Assembly: GCA_018816735.1 (NCBI GenBank)
Contig: JAHIVH010000034.1
Span: 62,001-126,000 of the forward strand
Reading direction: 5' to 3'
Length of the DNA stretch: 64,000 nucleotides
Origin: Pseudomonadota bacterium
GTDB lineage: Bacteria; Desulfobacterota; Desulfobacteria; Desulfobacterales; JAHIVH01
In this document: in pieces, positions 18,923-27,543 of the stretch
Layout: the number at the start of each line of letters is the position of its first letter
Position numbering within the stretch: position 1 is the first letter of the stretch
Notes under the pieces: model-generated
Databases searched by the model: none
What the model was told of the DNA's origin: nothing
Seen by the model: only the letters and a program-made list of their open reading frames with translations
Position numbers and translations under genes: made by a program

Positions 18923-20719
18923 TTAATCCTTGACCCTTAACCTTTCACCTTCTGCCATACATTCATTTACACTTCTTTTATTCTGGCAAAGCCAAAACAA
19001 GGTCCGGTCATCCGGGAACCCTGTTACCGGAATGCCTGATTTTTCCTGAAGGTGATTCACGGCTTTCATGGTATTGATCCCAACGATGCCATCCTGATCC
19101 TGATGATAAAATCCGTATTCGGAGAGCATCTGCTGGAGGTGTGTGATTTCCTCGCCCCGGTAGTGATAATAGAACCGGGAAATTCTTAGTTCAGGCTTCC
19201 AGAAAAGCAGATAGGTCTTTTTTTCTATCCCACTGAAGGTACATGAAAGGAGGCCATATCTGTTTCGGATATCCTCATTGAATTGATACAGTTCTATCAG
19301 CATCAAACCGGTTTTATTAAAAATGTTTTTTTTAACCTGGTCCAGTTGACCGGAATTCAATGCCTCATTAAAAGGAATTGCAAATGTGTCGAGATGATAG
19401 GTAGAAAGAAATTGACGAACCGGCAAGGGGACGTTCGCCTTTTCTCTCTTCGGCCTGTCCGGTTCAACTTGTGAAGGTGGTGTGGTGGCCGTCTGCACTG
19501 AAGCGGATAACTCTTTTAAAAAGAACCGGTTAAAAGACGTCTGAACAACGCCCGGCAGACTTGGGTTGTGTTTCGCCGGAGACGGTTTGGCCAAGGTATT
19601 TTTTAAAATAATCATTGCGCCGCCGGTAATGACACCCACAACCAGAAAACCGGAGAGCAGGAGCTGAAATATTTTTTTCTTTTGAACCGGAACCTCTTTC
19701 TGGTTCAGATCGGCATGTGCTTCGAGAATGATTTTTTTAGTTATCCGGGTGGTATCATATACAAAGGCCACATAAAGGCATCTGTCCATCAATACATTGA
19801 TTTGCCTTAAGTTGCCTTTAGTAAGTCTTGAAACACTTTGAATGGCATGCACATCTATGGAGGTGACCCCATTACTTCCGGCGCTGTTCAATTTGAAAAA
19901 AAGGTAGTTCTGGATTTCTTCCAGATTGAGCGGATGCGCGGTTTTCCGGATACTGATTCTGCTTTTCAATTGCCGCAATTCATGAGAATTCAGCTTGTCC
20001 AGAAGTTCAGGCTGCCCCACAAGAAGAATCTGAACCAGTTTCTGCCTGTCCGCCTCAAGGTTTGAAATCATCCGGATCAGTTCAAAACTTTCAAAATCGA
20101 GATTCTGGGCATCATCGATGATGATAACACAATTTTGCCCCTGTTTGTTCCGTTCCAGAAGAAACTGATTCAATACAGCCATCTGTTCGCTGAGAAGAAT
20201 GCTTTCCGTATAAACACCAAAATCCCTGTTGATTTCCTTCAACACTTCAAAGCTCTTGATGCCTGTATGAAGCACAAGGGATGTCTGCACCTGGTGGGAA
20301 TCCAGAATTTTTAACATCCGCCTGCTGATGGTGGTTTTGCCCAGGCCCACCTCACCTGTCAGAATCAAAAACCCTTTTCGTGTGATGATCCCGTGGATAA
20401 GTTCGGTGACAATCTGTTCAATCTGGGGAGACTCGTAAAAATAATCGCTATCAGGGGCAATCGGAAACGGATTGATATGAAACCCGAAAAAATTCAGGTA
20501 ACCTGATTCATCAAAGCTGATTGCCGTATCCATCATTTCGTTAATGCCTGTTAAAATGACCTTCCAAAAAAGGAAATATTTTCCGGAATCAGCCTGTCTT
20601 TCCAGCCCTTCCTTTCCGGAAACATATTCACGGATGCCCTGGTCAAATAAAGAACCGGTAAAGACCGCCCAGCGCTTTTCCTCAGGCATGGCCAGCAGGA
20701 ATTGACTATGGACATTCAT
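18923..20719 (-). CDS. MshM/ExeA-like AAA ATPase with peptidoglycan-binding domain
   Basis: After about 70 N-terminal residues of unclear value, the ATPase begins at YLNFFGFHINPFPIAPDSDYFY, the ExeA/GspA/MshM signature. Walker A is LTGEVGLGKTT and Walker B is CVIIIDDAQNL, followed by the sensor region LLVGQPELLDKL and the arginine segment LKSRISIR. A transmembrane helix lies near residues 345-370 (LLLSGFLVVGVITGGAMI), so the ATPase is cytoplasmic. The C-terminus (about residues 530-590: HLQQMLSEYGFY...DGIVGINTMKAVNHLQ) is a PG_binding_1 domain in the periplasm. Proteins of this kind open or arrange peptidoglycan so that the secretin can assemble. It is the last gene of the pilus cluster, 100 bases after the platform gene. 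No ribosome site is convincing at ATG 20719 or at the internal ATG pair near 20536. Confidence 0.85.
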   Translation of the reverse strand: MNVHSQFLLAMPEEKRWAVFTGSLFDQGIREYVSGKEGLERQADSGKYFLFWKVILTGINEMMDTAISFDESGYLNFFGFHINPFPIAPDSDYFYESPQIEQIVTELIHGIITRKGFLILTGEVGLGKTTISRRMLKILDSHQVQTSLVLHTGIKSFEVLKEINRDFGVYTESILLSEQMAVLNQFLLERNKQGQNCVIIIDDAQNLDFESFELIRMISNLEADRQKLVQILLVGQPELLDKLNSHELRQLKSRISIRKTAHPLNLEEIQNYLFFKLNSAGSNGVTSIDVHAIQSVSRLTKGNLRQINVLMDRCLYVAFVYDTTRITKKIILEAHADLNQKEVPVQKKKIFQLLLSGFLVVGVITGGAMIILKNTLAKPSPAKHNPSLPGVVQTSFNRFFLKELSASVQTATTPPSQVEPDRPKREKANVPLPVRQFLSTYHLDTFAIPFNEALNSGQLDQVKKNIFNKTGLMLIELYQFNEDIRNRYGLLSCTFSGIEKKTYLLFWKPELRISRFYYHYRGEEITHLQQMLSEYGFYHQDQDGIVGINTMKAVNHLQEKSGIPVTGFPDDRTLFWLCQNKRSVNECMAEGERLRVKD

Positions 20720-20819
20720 AGATCAGCAAAAGATATACCAGATTGGATAAACAGGGTAAAGAAATAATTTGTTGCAGTAGAGATGTGCTGGGGGAAAAAA
20801 CCTTTAACCCTTCTGTTAT

Positions 20820-22052
20820 CTATCCGCCAATCTGGCTCACAAGGTCGTAGATGGGCAGTAAAAGGCCGCCAATGATGACGGCGAACATGGCCCCGGCAAT
20901 GATAAGAACCACGGGCTCAATAACTTTCCCCAAGGTTGATACAACCAGGTTCAGTTTTCGCCGGTAGTCTTCAGCCACTTTGGCAAGCTGATCGGAAAGC
21001 GTTCCGCTCATCTCACCCACACTGATCATACGGGTGACGAGTGACGGGAAAATAAGGGCATTTGCGAATGAATCGGCAATGCCCTCACCATTTAGCAGCC
21101 CCTCCTTCACCAGGTTCATCTTGTCTTTGTACACCTCGTTTCCTACGGATTCTCTCATGATGGTAATTGACTTTACGATATCCACACCGGAGCTGATGAG
21201 AAGAGACAGATATTCCGTGATATAGGCAAGAAGTGAGGCAGAAACGATGGTTTTTGAAACAGGCAGCTTTAAAATCATCCAGTCTGTAGCCTTTCTGAAC
21301 AGACGGCTGGTTTTCCGGAAAAAACCGAATGCCATCACCAGCAGGATGACTCCGGCAATCAGATACCCGATATCGTTTTGAACGAAATTGGAGGCGCTGA
21401 TGAGAAAAAGGGTGATGGGGGGAAGTGCCACATCCATTTCAAGGAAAAGGTTCACGATCTTGGGTATTACAAAATAAAACCAGAAAACCAGCAGGACACC
21501 CATGGCAAAAAACACAAACCCCGGGTACAAAAGTGCCTGACGGGTATCGCTGACGATTTCCTGCATGCGTTTCAGATGTTCTGAAGCGTCTTTCATCATT
21601 GTATCCAGATTACCGGTTTCTTCACCGATCTTGACCAGATCGATCACCGTTTTGGGAAATATATGGGGATAGTGTTTGGCAGCCTCCGAAAAAATGGACC
21701 CGCCCTGGATGCTTGTAATCAGATCTTTAAAATCGCTCTTGATTTCTTTGGCTTCAAGACATTCGGAGACTTCCTCAAGGGCCATGGTGAGGGTCACGCC
21801 CGCACTGAGCATCATGGACAGGTTCGATAAAATTTCTGCCTGCAGTACCCGGCTCAGTTTTCTTCTGGCCCCTAATGTGGCAAGCTTTACGATGAATGTT
21901 AAAACCGGGCCCAGCTTTTTGACATATATCACCATGCTGCCGTCGCGCTCCAGCAGGGCCAGTGCGGACATGGTGTCATTGTAGGGAAGTTTGACAATAC
22001 CCGTTGATTTTTGCCCGGAGGCTTCAATGATTTTATATCTGTAGAACTTCAT
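20820..22052 (-). CDS. mshG: Pilus/secretion platform protein, MshG/GspF/PilC type
   Basis: The protein has 410 residues from ATG 22050-22052 (KFYRYKIIEASGQKSTG), 10 bases after the ATPase stop. Two GspF domains are present, each with a helical bundle and a transmembrane helix: LSNLSMMLSAGVTLTMALEEV and the matching second copy YLSLLISSGVDIVKSITIM. Each is followed by the GxxF/SLVxRMISVGEMSGTL-type turn (VKIGEETGNL in the first). Transmembrane segments are near GFVFFAMGVLLVFWFYFVIP, YLIAGVILLVMAFGFF and VVLIIAGAMFAVIIGGLLLP. The protein sits in the inner membrane and couples the ATPase to pilin polymerisation. It is co-transcribed with the ATPase gene. Confidence 0.93.
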   Translation of the reverse strand: MKFYRYKIIEASGQKSTGIVKLPYNDTMSALALLERDGSMVIYVKKLGPVLTFIVKLATLGARRKLSRVLQAEILSNLSMMLSAGVTLTMALEEVSECLEAKEIKSDFKDLITSIQGGSIFSEAAKHYPHIFPKTVIDLVKIGEETGNLDTMMKDASEHLKRMQEIVSDTRQALLYPGFVFFAMGVLLVFWFYFVIPKIVNLFLEMDVALPPITLFLISASNFVQNDIGYLIAGVILLVMAFGFFRKTSRLFRKATDWMILKLPVSKTIVSASLLAYITEYLSLLISSGVDIVKSITIMRESVGNEVYKDKMNLVKEGLLNGEGIADSFANALIFPSLVTRMISVGEMSGTLSDQLAKVAEDYRRKLNLVVSTLGKVIEPVVLIIAGAMFAVIIGGLLLPIYDLVSQIGG

Positions 22053-22062
22053 GCTATCACCG

Positions 22063-23733
22063 TTATAGTTGCCGGATATAACCCATAATTCGGCCAGCCT
22101 CTTCTGTTGTGGTGATCCCCTGTTTGACCTTTTGCACCGTAATACTGAAAATATCGATAAACCCGTGCGAACCTGCCTCTGCTGCGATTTCAGACACCTC
22201 ACACCCTTTTTCAATGAGTGTGGCAATCTGCTTGTTCACGGTCAATATTTCATATACTAGGGTTCTTCCAAAATAACCGGAGCCGTTACATACATTGCAT
22301 CCCTTGCCCCGGAATAGTTTTGTCAGGGAAGGATCTTTCAGGTACAGTTTTTCTTCTTCTGTCACGTCATAGGATTCCTTGCAGTTGTTGCATATTTTTC
22401 TGACCAGACGCTGGCTGACCACACCCACCAGTGAATCGGCAATCAGATAGGGAAGTATTCCCAAATCCTTAAGCCTTGGAATCACGCCAAGTGCGCTGTT
22501 TGTATGAAGGGTGGAAAGCACCAGATGGCCTGTTGTGGCAGCCGTAACCGCAGTGCCGGCAGTTTCCTTGTCCCTGATCTCTCCTACCAGAATGACATCC
22601 GGGTCGTGTCTCAGGAAATAACGCACCGCATTTGAAAAGGTGTAACCAGCCTTTTCATTCACCTGGGTCTGCCTTAAAAGCGGCACCTTGTATTCGATCG
22701 GATCTTCTACGGTCACCACATGTTTTTCAAGAAGGTTCAGGCATCGTATCCCTGCATAAAGCGTGGTTGATTTACCGGAGCCTGTGGGGCCGGTGAGAAG
22801 AATAATGCCTGACGGTTCCCGGAACATTTTGTCGACCACTTCAATATGTTCACTATAAAATCCCAACTGCTGCATACCCATAATCGCGCTCTCCATAGGG
22901 AGCACGCGAAGCACCATATTTTCGCCCAGGGGGGTGACAATCGTGGATACCCTGAAATCATAGACATTGCTTAAAATGGTTTCTGAAAACCGGCCATCCT
23001 GGGGCAGTCTCTGCTCGGCAATATCCATGTCCGCTTTCATCTTCAAGGTTGCGACCATTCGACTCATTTCAGGAGGAAGAGACATGACAGACATCATGAC
23101 ACCGTCAACCCTGAAGGAAATATTTATAAATTTGTAATTGGGGCGGATGTGAATATCCGTGGTCCTCATCTTGACGGCAAGGTGAAGGAGATGCCTGATC
23201 ATCGTATCCATCCCCCGTGCCATCTCCACATCCTGGGCAAGAATCTTTATTTCCGATTCAATCAGTTTCTCGATGGGATTTTCCAGAAAGTAGTAATATG
23301 CATTGATTGCATTGATAATCCGGGATTTCTCCCCCATATAAAACTTGGGTACAAGCCCTGACTGACGGGAGATAAGCTGCCCGAGCTTTTCATCTGATAC
23401 ATTATGGGCGATAATCTCTATGGTATTTTCGATCACACGCATGGGAAGAAAAAGATTGTTCAAGCAAAGATTCTTATTGAAAATTTTTAAAAGCTCCTCT
23501 GTGGGAACAATGGTGTCCACATCGATGTAGGGGACCCCCTCCTGATCGGATAAGGTCGTAACCACTTCATATTCGGTTACAAATCCCAAATCCTGGAAAA
23601 TTTCTCCGACTCTCTTGTTAATAATCTTCTGAACCTGAAGGGCATAGGCAATGTGGGTTTCTGTGATGATCCCCTTTTCTTTTAAAAGTTCGCCTAAAAA
23701 TTTCTTTTTCGGAGCTGTCATAGATGGATCCAC
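22063..23733 (-). CDS. mshE: Assembly ATPase MshE/GspE/PilB type with two MshEN c-di-GMP-type motifs
   Basis: The C-terminal ATPase core has Walker A LLTGPTGSGKSTT, Asp box VTVEDPIEY, Walker B DPDVILVGEIRD and His box TGHLVLSTLHTN. A zinc site of two CxxC pairs (CNNC, CNVC) closes it, which marks an extension ATPase and not a PilT. The N-terminus holds two MshEN-type motifs 29 residues apart: FLGELLKEKGIITETHIAYA (residues 12-31) and RVGEIFQDLGFVTEYEVVTT (41-60). In Vibrio MshE such motifs bind cyclic di-GMP and switch on pilus extension. The first one here lacks the leading arginine (F instead). Start is ATG 23733 or ATG 23721; AAGGTGG lies 8 bases before the second. The protein powers pilin polymerisation from the cytoplasm. 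Confidence 0.93.
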   Translation of the reverse strand: MDPSMTAPKKKFLGELLKEKGIITETHIAYALQVQKIINKRVGEIFQDLGFVTEYEVVTTLSDQEGVPYIDVDTIVPTEELLKIFNKNLCLNNLFLPMRVIENTIEIIAHNVSDEKLGQLISRQSGLVPKFYMGEKSRIINAINAYYYFLENPIEKLIESEIKILAQDVEMARGMDTMIRHLLHLAVKMRTTDIHIRPNYKFINISFRVDGVMMSVMSLPPEMSRMVATLKMKADMDIAEQRLPQDGRFSETILSNVYDFRVSTIVTPLGENMVLRVLPMESAIMGMQQLGFYSEHIEVVDKMFREPSGIILLTGPTGSGKSTTLYAGIRCLNLLEKHVVTVEDPIEYKVPLLRQTQVNEKAGYTFSNAVRYFLRHDPDVILVGEIRDKETAGTAVTAATTGHLVLSTLHTNSALGVIPRLKDLGILPYLIADSLVGVVSQRLVRKICNNCKESYDVTEEEKLYLKDPSLTKLFRGKGCNVCNGSGYFGRTLVYEILTVNKQIATLIEKGCEVSEIAAEAGSHGFIDIFSITVQKVKQGITTTEEAGRIMGYIRQL

Positions 23734-23767
23734 CTTATATTGATCTCAATCAGGGTTAAAAATTTAT

Positions 23768-24265
23768 TTATAAAATCAGTTTTCCCGTATAATGTCCATG
23801 ACTGTTTTTCATGCCACCGGTGAGATTTCCTTTACTCAGATCAGAAACCCCATCCACATAAACATCGATTTTTTCCAGCGTTTTTTTTGAAATACCGTAT
23901 AAAAAAATCCGGTTTTGAAAACACAGGACAAAAATTTCATCTGTTTTTCCCCACACCCGTTTTAACTGATATAAAAAGGGGTATTTGGTGTTTGATACTG
24001 GCACGGCAATGTTATGACGAACCATCATCCGGACAACCTTGTCCATATAATGGACCTGGTCATTTTCCGAAAATTCGGGCCAGGGTTCGTTTTTGGTATT
24101 CAACGCATTAATGGAGACTTCCCACTTCAGCAGATAATCTTTATAAAATTTAGTATCGAGTGAGTAATCCACCAGGCCTGATCCGGCCCAGACAACCGCC
24201 GCAGCCATTGCCAGATATATGAATGCCGAGACAAGCCTGCTGACGGATTTTGAGGAAATGTTCAT
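23768..24265 (-). CDS. Pilus-cluster inner-membrane protein, unrecognised
   Basis: The 165-residue protein has one N-terminal transmembrane helix (LVSAFIYLAMAAAVVWAGSG) and a soluble periplasmic part of about 130 residues without cysteines in pairs or known motifs (VRMMVRHNIAVPVSNTKYPF, VWGKTDEIFVLCF, KKTLEKIDVYVDG). Its ATG overlaps the stop of the MshN-like gene by 4 bases (24262-24265), and the ATPase gene follows after 34 bases, so it is part of the operon. Position and topology suggest a small alignment-complex protein, perhaps a GspC- or PilP-like connector to the secretin, but sequence does not prove it. Confidence 0.65.
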   Translation of the reverse strand: MNISSKSVSRLVSAFIYLAMAAAVVWAGSGLVDYSLDTKFYKDYLLKWEVSINALNTKNEPWPEFSENDQVHYMDKVVRMMVRHNIAVPVSNTKYPFLYQLKRVWGKTDEIFVLCFQNRIFLYGISKKTLEKIDVYVDGVSDLSKGNLTGGMKNSHGHYTGKLIL

Positions 24266-25497
24266 TTCAATTTTCGGGTCATTTCAGGCAGAAACGTATT
24301 GTCCGGATAAACCTTTTGAAGGGCCAGAAGCCTTGCTCTGGCCTTATCTTTCCTGTCTGTCCTGGACTCGATCACAGCCATATTGATTCCTGCTTCCAGG
24401 TCGTTTTTCTTCCGCATCAGTACTTTTTTCAGTATTAACTCGGCAGACGCGTATTCTCCCTTGTTCATCAGGCAAAACGCCTTCATTTTAAGCACGTAAA
24501 AATGATCTTCTCCCTTTGCTGAAGAAAGCTTATCCACAAGTTTATCCAGCGCCTGTCCGTTTTGTCCCGTCTCGATATCCTTTTCAATGGCTTTTACAAG
24601 ACGGACGATTTCATTGCTATTCCCGGTATCAACAATCTGAAAATCAATTGTCTCATCGCTTGTATTTTGATTTTCATGAGGTTCATGGGCTTCATCATGC
24701 CAGGGATCCATGTCTGAAGGGATAGTTGCCCCATATTGAACAGAGGCGGTATTGCGGGTGAACAGGTTGTCAGATATGTTTTTTTTTTGAGATATATCAC
24801 CCGTGTATTCGGGCGGCCTGGGATACCCCATGGCATCTGTCGGTTCTCCGGCAGTCATTGCCCCCTGGGAGCCAGGTTGGTCATTCATGACATCTTGATT
24901 TGAACCGGCCGGATGGCTGTCCATGGTACCATCGGTCTGGCTGCCCGGTGGCAGAAAAACCGAATCACGGGCAACAATTTTATAGTTCTCCGCATAATCC
25001 CGGCCGTCAAATGACCGGGAAGTGCTTGATCCGGCCTGAGCGTCCGGATTCAAGGGTAATGGCTCTGACATCGTTCCGGTGTGCCGGAGATTATCTCTTT
25101 CGATATCATTCTGAACCGTGGCTTCAAGCCTGTCATCCATGACAATGTCAGGGGGCGCAGGAAACGCATCCTCTTCGGGGGCCAGATCATCATCCGGCAA
25201 TTCTTCCGGATCGGGTTGGGCCACTACCCCGCTGACCACCTGACCCTGATCCGCGGTTTCTTCTGCTGCCTGGGACACAGAAAAAGGCGTTGGATCGGAA
25301 AAATACTGGGCGCTGTAATAAAAAAGAAAAATGCCGCCTACGACAACCACGGTCACCGGCAAAAGGATAAACGGAGATAAAATGATCTGGCCGAGCGTAT
25401 ACACATTCCGCCGCTCCCGGATGCTGGTCGGCTTCTTCGCTTTTTCCGGCCGCTTTTTGGCGTTCATCTTTTTCAAGGCATCAAATATGGCACTCAT
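24262..25497 (-). CDS. MshN/GspB-like single-pass protein with C-terminal TPR region
   Basis: The N-terminus MSAIFDALKKMNAKKRPEKA is the short amphipathic opening seen in GspB/MshN-type proteins. One transmembrane helix follows at about residues 37-60 (ILSPFILLPVTVVVVGGIFLFYY). A long low-complexity acidic and proline-rich stretch (about residues 70-270) spans the periplasm. The last 130 residues are helical TPR-like repeats: AIEKDIETGQNGQALDKLVD, ALCLMNKGEYASAEL-like AFCLMNKGEYASAELILKKV and LEAGINMAVIESR. MshN-type proteins work with the MshM ATPase and secretin at the cell wall. The start overlaps the secretin stop (25494) by 4 bases, showing tight coupling. Confidence 0.75.
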   Translation of the reverse strand: MSAIFDALKKMNAKKRPEKAKKPTSIRERRNVYTLGQIILSPFILLPVTVVVVGGIFLFYYSAQYFSDPTPFSVSQAAEETADQGQVVSGVVAQPDPEELPDDDLAPEEDAFPAPPDIVMDDRLEATVQNDIERDNLRHTGTMSEPLPLNPDAQAGSSTSRSFDGRDYAENYKIVARDSVFLPPGSQTDGTMDSHPAGSNQDVMNDQPGSQGAMTAGEPTDAMGYPRPPEYTGDISQKKNISDNLFTRNTASVQYGATIPSDMDPWHDEAHEPHENQNTSDETIDFQIVDTGNSNEIVRLVKAIEKDIETGQNGQALDKLVDKLSSAKGEDHFYVLKMKAFCLMNKGEYASAELILKKVLMRKKNDLEAGINMAVIESRTDRKDKARARLLALQKVYPDNTFLPEMTRKLK

Positions 25498-26975
25498 ATC
25501 ACAGTCACGCTCATAATAATAACCAGTTCACGGGTTTCCACCACCTTCTGGTTACTGATAAACAGATACCTGATCAAAGGAATGCTCGACAAAATGGGCA
25601 CACCTTTTTTGATATCCACATGATTCTTGTCTATCAATCCTCCCAGGATGACCACCTCACGATCGTTCAAGGTAATGGTTGTGCTCATCTCCTTGATATT
25701 GACTTTGGGAAGGGAAATCTGACTGGTTCCCCCCTCCAGCTCAAGGCTTGTCCTGTCCACTTCACTTTTGATCGGGTTAACCTGCAGGGTAATCCTGTTG
25801 TCCTCTTCAATAAACGGGATAACACCCAGCATCAGACCGTCAAAAAGCGTCGACACTTCAGCGGTAGTGTCCTCCTGTCTGTTGTCACCGGTTCCCGTGG
25901 CTGTGGTTTTTTCGGTCTTTTTATAGGTAATCGATGTGCCCACGCTGATAATGGAGGCCTGGCCATGTTTGGTCCGGATGCTCGGGTTTGAAATGACCTT
26001 GGTGTCCCCGAATTTTCTGATGGCCTCAATGGTCGATTCCAACGACAGTTCATCTTCACTGTGTGCGAGGGTCAATATGCCCTCCTGCATGGTTCCGGAA
26101 ACCAGAGTCTTGACGTTGTTCGCTTTGTTGTATACAGCGTCCCAGTCAATACCATACTTGAATTCATCCGAAAGACTCACCTCGATAATCCGGGTTTCTA
26201 TGAGAATCTGTCTTCCCATCATCTCCTTGAAATGGTTCACCACCCTGGAAATGGCGCTGATGGCCATGGGAGTGTCTTTGACATATAATGTTCCCGAGAG
26301 CCGGTTCAGGGAATACTGACCCTCTTTTGATTTTATTTTTCTCACCATGTCATCGATCACATCATAGGGATTCCCTTTTTCAGCACCTTTGCCCGTGAGT
26401 TTGATTTTTCCGCTCAGTTCACCTGCTGTAGCTGAATTGCTTGAGCCAAGGACATCACCGCCCACATCAAAACTGGTTTCCACATTGGTATCCAGAAAAT
26501 TCAGCTTGAAGATCTTTTCTTCAAACGGCTTGATGCGGATCATGTTGTCATCCACTTCATAGTAGATATCATAAATATCCATGATCTCTCTCAAAGCATC
26601 TGCAGCCGTCACCTGATTGAAATTCAGGGTGACCTTGTCCGTTTCCGAATCAATAGACGGGTCAATGACCAGATTCATTGAAATGGCCTTGGCAAGGGAG
26701 AAAAGAATCATTTTCAGATTTTCATCCATCATGGAAAATGAAATGATGTGATCTTCCAGAGGATTGTAAGCGGGCATGACCGGTTTGATCTCGACCGGTT
26801 GATCACTGTCCTGTTCGAGTGATTCCCAGATGGATTTCTGCCTGTCGGTAATTTCGTCATATTCCACTTTCACCCGGTCGATAGCCTTTTCAGGAGACGC
26901 TGCGGACTGATGGGCGCAACCCGAAAGGACGAATACGATCCATAATCCGATTAGAAAAAAATTGTAACTTTTCAT
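25494..26975 (-). CDS. mshL: Secretin, MshL/PilQ type, lipoprotein
   Basis: The protein has 493 residues from ATG 26973-26975, selected because it gives a lipoprotein signal (LWIVFVLSGC); a longer frame from 27023 would overlap the preceding gene. N-terminal domains include a secretin/TonB short N-terminal region (IISFSMMDENLKMILFSLAKAISMN split around residue 70) and an N1-type domain (VKDTPMAISAISRVVNHFKEM). The C-terminal secretin core has ILIETRIIEVSLSDEFKYGIDW, SNPSIRTKHGQASIISVG and the lip signature ITLNDREVVILGGLIDKN, followed by SSIPLIRYLF. The core forms the gated multimeric channel in the outer membrane through which the pilus leaves. The order K-L-N-E-G around it is that of MSHA clusters. 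Confidence 0.93.
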   Translation of the reverse strand: MKSYNFFLIGLWIVFVLSGCAHQSAASPEKAIDRVKVEYDEITDRQKSIWESLEQDSDQPVEIKPVMPAYNPLEDHIISFSMMDENLKMILFSLAKAISMNLVIDPSIDSETDKVTLNFNQVTAADALREIMDIYDIYYEVDDNMIRIKPFEEKIFKLNFLDTNVETSFDVGGDVLGSSNSATAGELSGKIKLTGKGAEKGNPYDVIDDMVRKIKSKEGQYSLNRLSGTLYVKDTPMAISAISRVVNHFKEMMGRQILIETRIIEVSLSDEFKYGIDWDAVYNKANNVKTLVSGTMQEGILTLAHSEDELSLESTIEAIRKFGDTKVISNPSIRTKHGQASIISVGTSITYKKTEKTTATGTGDNRQEDTTAEVSTLFDGLMLGVIPFIEEDNRITLQVNPIKSEVDRTSLELEGGTSQISLPKVNIKEMSTTITLNDREVVILGGLIDKNHVDIKKGVPILSSIPLIRYLFISNQKVVETRELVIIMSVTVI

Positions 26976-26994
26976 GGATGCACCATCAATCCTT

Positions 26995-27543
26995 TCAGGA
27001 GCGTTTATCATCTGTTGATCCATTTTCTTTTTTCATGCCCTTCTTTTCTACGGGAATCCATTTGCCAACCCTGTTTTTTCTGATATAAATCGCACTCTCA
27101 CCGATTTTTTCAATATTCCCGCCATCAGGCAGGTCCGCACCTTCCGTATAAAAATGGCCATCGACCATGCAATACTTTCCCTCTTTTGATGAAAAAACAA
27201 ATGTCACCCCATAGTCCAACCGGATGTCAGGTGCAATCTGAGGTTCGGAAACCGTTTTCTGACGTACGTTTTCTTCCGGATACTGATAGCCGAACAAAAA
27301 CAGATTCGCAGGCATCTTGTCCGGCCCGCCCGGAAACACCAGGCTGCTTAAATCCTTGTCCAGTCTTTTTATAAATCCAAGCTCTTTCTGATCCGGTGCG
27401 TTGATCTGGTCATAAGACATCTTCACTTTTTCCATGCGGGATTGTGTGCCTGCCCCGTCTCCATAAAGACCATAAATTACGGAAACGGCTGTCACCGATA
27501 CCAGAATAATCGCAGCCAGCATTCCCTGATATTTCCGTTTCAT
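26995..27543 (-). CDS. MshK-like single-pass pilus assembly protein
   Basis: The 182-residue protein has an N-terminal transmembrane helix (MLAAIILVSVTAVSVIYGLY) followed by a periplasmic region. The C-terminal part, YCMVDGHFYTEGADLPDGGNIEKIGESAIYIRKNRVGKWIPV, resembles the beta-rich domain of GspC/PilP/MshK proteins in which a small barrel contacts the secretin. In this cluster it lies directly upstream of the secretin gene, as mshK does upstream of mshL. Its start overlaps the preceding PilM/N-like gene by 4 bases. Identification rests mainly on gene order and topology. Confidence 0.65.
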   Translation of the reverse strand: MKRKYQGMLAAIILVSVTAVSVIYGLYGDGAGTQSRMEKVKMSYDQINAPDQKELGFIKRLDKDLSSLVFPGGPDKMPANLFLFGYQYPEENVRQKTVSEPQIAPDIRLDYGVTFVFSSKEGKYCMVDGHFYTEGADLPDGGNIEKIGESAIYIRKNRVGKWIPVEKKGMKKENGSTDDKRS

